This document shows positions 6,246-8,391 of a stretch of DNA of 8,391 bases, one piece after another. The stretch is from Bacteroidota bacterium (GTDB taxonomy: Bacteria; Bacteroidota; Bacteroidia; Flavobacteriales_F; PHOS-HE28). Location of the stretch: the NCBI GenBank assembly GCA_023430325.1, contig JAEZAU010000203.1:1-8391 (forward strand). Direction: 5' to 3'. The notes below the pieces were generated by a model, which ran no database searches, was not told the origin of the DNA, and saw only the letters and a list, made by a program, of their open reading frames with translations. Each line of letters starts with the position of its first letter. Positions within the stretch are counted from its first letter, which is position 1. The position numbers and the translations under genes are program-made.

Positions 6246-6253
6246 TATTTTTG
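6246..6253 (+). promoter_or_regulatory. -7 promoter box for the small secreted protein
   Basis: TATTTTTG is an exact TAnnTTTG match ending 5 nt before the ATG at 6259. It supports 6259 as the start rather than the longer in-frame reading from 6178, which would begin inside the divergent gene. Confidence 0.55.
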
Positions 6254-6258
6254 AATGC

Positions 6259-6603
6259 ATGCGCTATCTGATCCTAAGTTTCATCATGTGCCTGGCAGCA
6301 TCGGTCCATGCCCAGAACACCATCTGGAGCCATGCGATCGGCAACTGGCGCAATGGGCCGGTGGTCTACATAAGCCCCGTGATCGAGACCACTGAAGCGG
6401 TGCGTACACCTGAACTGATCGAACGGTACAAAGCCGATCACAAGGAACTACGTGAAGCCGCGGACATGGACGTGCTGCGCTTCGCCACACAGGAAGAAGC
6501 CGAAGAAAGCCGCCAGATATTGAAAAAGAAATACGGGTTGCGAAAACTCGAAGTGGTGTTACTGGAACCACGTACCGTTCCGTCACAGTCCGATCGGCCA
6601 TAG
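6259..6603 (+). CDS. Small secreted or periplasmic protein of unknown function
   Basis: I do not recognise this 114-aa protein. A signal peptide is clear: MRYLILSFIMCLAASVHA, with cleavage expected before QNT; the cysteine at 11 does not sit in a good lipobox. The mature part of about 96 residues has an aromatic start (IWSHAIGNWRNGPVVYISPVIET), then a charged helical stretch with TPELIERYKADHKELREAADMDVLRF and EEAEESRQILKKKYG. It ends in a strand, KLEVVLLEP. Two helices and two strands could make a compact alpha/beta domain. The start at 6259 is chosen because it opens the signal peptide and follows a -7 box. An earlier in-frame ATG at 6178 would run through the divergent gene's start. The M1 peptidase starts 26 nt after its stop, so the two may be co-expressed. 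Confidence 0.75.
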   Translation: MRYLILSFIMCLAASVHAQNTIWSHAIGNWRNGPVVYISPVIETTEAVRTPELIERYKADHKELREAADMDVLRFATQEEAEESRQILKKKYGLRKLEVVLLEPRTVPSQSDRP

Positions 6604-6616
6604 TCCCCTACCCTTT

Positions 6617-6623
6617 TATCTTG
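6617..6623 (+). promoter_or_regulatory. Possible degenerate -7 box before the M1 peptidase
   Basis: TATCTTG resembles TAnnTTTG with one T missing and lies 6 nt before the ATG at 6630. It contains the TTG at 6621 that could be mistaken for a start codon. It is the weakest of the promoter-like boxes; the peptidase may instead be read from the upstream gene's promoter. Confidence 0.25.
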
Positions 6624-6629
6624 CGCAAA

Positions 6630-8312
6630 ATGCGCACATTCCTGCTGACGATCGGTCTAGTCCATTGTATCCATTCCGCGGCACAATTGACGGTGGCCGG
6701 CAGTCGCTTCGATCGAATGGACAGCCTTCGTGGCAGCATCGGTCCGCATCGCGCCTGGTGGGACGTCACTTATTACGATGTGAGCGTAACACCGGATATT
6801 CCAACCCGCACGATCAAGGGCACAACGGTCATCGCGTTCAACGCCGTTTCGGAAGGCCAGCGCATGCAGATCGACCTCCAGGAGCCTCTTGTTGTCGACA
6901 GCGTTTCGGTGGAAGTCGCCGCGTTCAAGGATGGCACAATGAACGTCTTCGATCGGCAAGCGGAATTCCAACGCGAAGGCAATGTGATCTGGGTGGATCT
7001 GCCCGAGAAGCTTCGCGCGAACGAAGCCACCACACTTCGCATCCATTATCATGGCCAGCCACGGATCGCACGAAATGCACCCTGGGATGGTGGCTGGGTC
7101 TGGTCACAGGACGGATCGGGTGCACCGTGGGTGAGCGTGGCTTGCCAGGGACTGGGGGCAAGTGTTTGGTTCCCTTGCAAGGACCACCAGAGCGATGAGC
7201 CGGATGATGGCGCAAGTCTGCGGATCACCGTGCCGGACATACTCGTCGCCGTAGGCAACGGGCAACTCGTAAGCACCATCACGAATTCGAATGGGACCCA
7301 TACCTGGCACTGGCAGGTGAAGTCACCGATCAATACCTACAACCTCATCCCTTCGATCGGCAGGTACGCGATGTTCGTGGAAAATTTCGATGGATCGGAA
7401 GGCCGCCTCGATCTGCAATATTGGGTCTTGAAGGAAGATGAGGCCAAGGCACGCGAACATTTCAAGCAGGTGGCACCGATGATGAAATGTTTCGAGGAAT
7501 TTCTCGGTCCATTCCCGTGGTACAAGGATGGATTCAAATTGGTGCAGACGCCATTCCTCGGCATGGAGCACCAGAGTGCGATCGCGTATGGCAACGATTT
7601 CAAAATGGGCTATCGCGGCATGGACCTTAGCCGATCGGGGCACGGTACCAAATTCGATCACATCATCGTGCATGAAGCCGGGCATGAGTGGTTCGGCAAC
7701 AGCATCACCACGGCGGATATCGCGGACATGTGGATACACGAAGGATTCACCGTGTATACCGAAGTGGCCTACGTGGAATGCCTCTACGGAAAGCAGGCCG
7801 CCAATGAATATGCGATCGGCATGCGAAGCAACATCGTGAACGATAGGCCGGTGGTCGGCCCTCATGGGGTGAACGAGGAAGGAAGCGGTGACATGTACTA
7901 CAAAGGGGCAGCGGTCATCCACACGGTGCGGGCGTTGATGAACGATGACGAGAAGTTCTGGAACATGATCCGTGAGATCACCTCCACGTTCCGGCATTCC
8001 ATCGTAACTAGTGAACAGATCGAAACATTCATCGATGAACGTGTGGATCTTGATCTGGGACCATTCTTCGATCAATACCTGCACACTACGCGCGTGCCCA
8101 CGCTGGAGTGGAAGATCGAAAAAAGACGCTTGAACTACCGTTGGGCTGGATCACTTCCGGAATTCAACATGCCGGTGGATGTGCTGCTCGGAAAGGATAC
8201 AGTTCGGATCGCACCAACGGTCCAATGGCAAAAGCTGGATCGAAAAGTGAAGCGAAAGACAGAGATCCTGGCCGATCCGAGATATTATGTGGAGCTGCGA
8301 AAGGTGAAATAG
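6630..8312 (+). CDS. Secreted M1-family zinc aminopeptidase
   Basis: The 560-aa protein is a gluzincin of peptidase family M1, which removes N-terminal residues from peptides. A signal peptide (MRTFLLTIGLVHCIHSAAQ) sends it to the periplasm or beyond; no T9SS tail is present. The N-terminal beta domain (about 40-235) opens with WWDVTYYDVSVTPD and includes FPCKDHQSDEPD. The catalytic domain has the exopeptidase motif as GMEHQ (311-315, E313), the zinc site HEAGH (348-352) with third ligand E371 in WIHEGF, and the catalytic tyrosine Y423 in YYKGA. LHTTRVPTLEW near 485-495 closes the catalytic part. The long C-terminal HEAT-like domain of larger M1 enzymes is absent; only about 65 residues follow, so it is a short-form M1 protein. 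The ATG at 6630 is preferred over an in-frame TTG at 6621, which falls in a promoter-like box and adds only MRK. Confidence 0.95.
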   Translation: MRTFLLTIGLVHCIHSAAQLTVAGSRFDRMDSLRGSIGPHRAWWDVTYYDVSVTPDIPTRTIKGTTVIAFNAVSEGQRMQIDLQEPLVVDSVSVEVAAFKDGTMNVFDRQAEFQREGNVIWVDLPEKLRANEATTLRIHYHGQPRIARNAPWDGGWVWSQDGSGAPWVSVACQGLGASVWFPCKDHQSDEPDDGASLRITVPDILVAVGNGQLVSTITNSNGTHTWHWQVKSPINTYNLIPSIGRYAMFVENFDGSEGRLDLQYWVLKEDEAKAREHFKQVAPMMKCFEEFLGPFPWYKDGFKLVQTPFLGMEHQSAIAYGNDFKMGYRGMDLSRSGHGTKFDHIIVHEAGHEWFGNSITTADIADMWIHEGFTVYTEVAYVECLYGKQAANEYAIGMRSNIVNDRPVVGPHGVNEEGSGDMYYKGAAVIHTVRALMNDDEKFWNMIREITSTFRHSIVTSEQIETFIDERVDLDLGPFFDQYLHTTRVPTLEWKIEKRRLNYRWAGSLPEFNMPVDVLLGKDTVRIAPTVQWQKLDRKVKRKTEILADPRYYVELRKVK

Positions 8313-8319
8313 AACGGAC

Positions 8320-8391
8320 CTATCTGCTGATCACGAACGACGCATTCCGGACCGCGCCAGCCGATCGAAGGATCAACCGGTAATTACCAGT
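8320..8391 (-). CDS. C-terminal end of a minus-strand protein, possibly a T9SS sorting-domain tail (partial)
   Basis: Only 23 codons are visible before a TAG at 8322-8320, reading TGNYRLILRSAGAVRNASFVISR in full. The pattern of a YRLIL strand, a short turn, then a FVISR strand at the very end resembles the last two beta strands of T9SS C-terminal domains (compare GMYFLRW...LKLIVQ at the end of the other T9SS gene here). The stop lies 7 nt from the convergent stop of the M1 peptidase. The call depends on a short stretch and could be a chance open frame. Confidence 0.45.
   Translation of the reverse strand, partial: TGNYRLILRSAGAVRNASFVISR

Noticed and set aside
6178..6258. N-terminal extension of the small secreted protein from an ATG at 6178
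   Set aside because: It would begin inside the divergent T9SS gene, run through both promoters and bury the signal peptide behind 27 mostly basic residues; the ATG at 6259 fits better.
7323..8084. 253-codon minus-strand open frame inside the M1 peptidase
   Set aside because: It lies opposite the zinc-site region of a confident M1 gene and is His/Asp/Val-rich without motifs; it is a shadow.
8108..8383. Plus-strand 91-codon open frame overlapping the end of the M1 peptidase
   Set aside because: It is an out-of-frame reading of the M1 gene tail running into the convergent end; no signal peptide, motif or start signal is present.
1..8391. CRISPR array, insertion sequence, att site, tRNA, rRNA or phage/defence genes
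   Set aside because: Reading both strands, I found no regularly spaced repeats, terminal inverted repeats with a transposase, cloverleaf sequences or defence-type domains; gaps between genes are all under 240 bp.

Overview
The window looks like chromosomal DNA from a Bacteroidota member, probably a moderately GC-rich lineage such as an uncultured member of the Flavobacteriales. Three things support this. A secreted protein ends in a type IX secretion (T9SS) type A sorting domain. Several genes start just downstream of TAnnTTTG-like elements, the Bacteroidota -7 promoter box, and lack clear Shine-Dalgarno sequences. A small DUF6913-like gene sits directly before dapA, an arrangement I recall from this phylum. 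The exact taxon cannot be read from the sequence.

Left part (1-2287, minus strand): the window edge cuts a DegT/DnrJ/EryC1/StrS PLP aminotransferase, resembling the KdnA type that makes 8-amino-Kdo. It lies 237 bp downstream of a CPA-type cation:proton antiporter. Middle part (2403-4808, plus strand): a SUI1/YciH-like translation factor is followed by a DUF1905-YdeI/OmdA protein. A separate promoter-like box then precedes DUF6913-like gene and dapA, which are joined stop-to-start (TAAATG). The antiporter and the SUI1 gene are divergent across a 115 bp spacer.

Right part (4836-8391): a secreted seven-repeat propeller-like protein with a T9SS tail runs on the minus strand, convergent with dapA. 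A hairpin covers both stop codons. It is divergent, across 49 bp, from a small secreted protein of unknown function, which is followed by a secreted or periplasmic M1 zinc aminopeptidase. The last 72 bases hold what looks like the C-terminal end of another minus-strand secreted protein.

The genes do not form one pathway. They are housekeeping and envelope genes: lysine/diaminopimelate synthesis, ion homeostasis, cell-surface sugar modification, translation, and secreted protein and peptide handling. I found no CRISPR array, insertion sequence, phage gene, tRNA or rRNA, and no evidence for a new multi-gene system. The points most worth a second look are the overlapping terminator hairpin, the very short leaders, the altered motifs in the antiporter and DapA, the strong GATC enrichment, and the small secreted protein.
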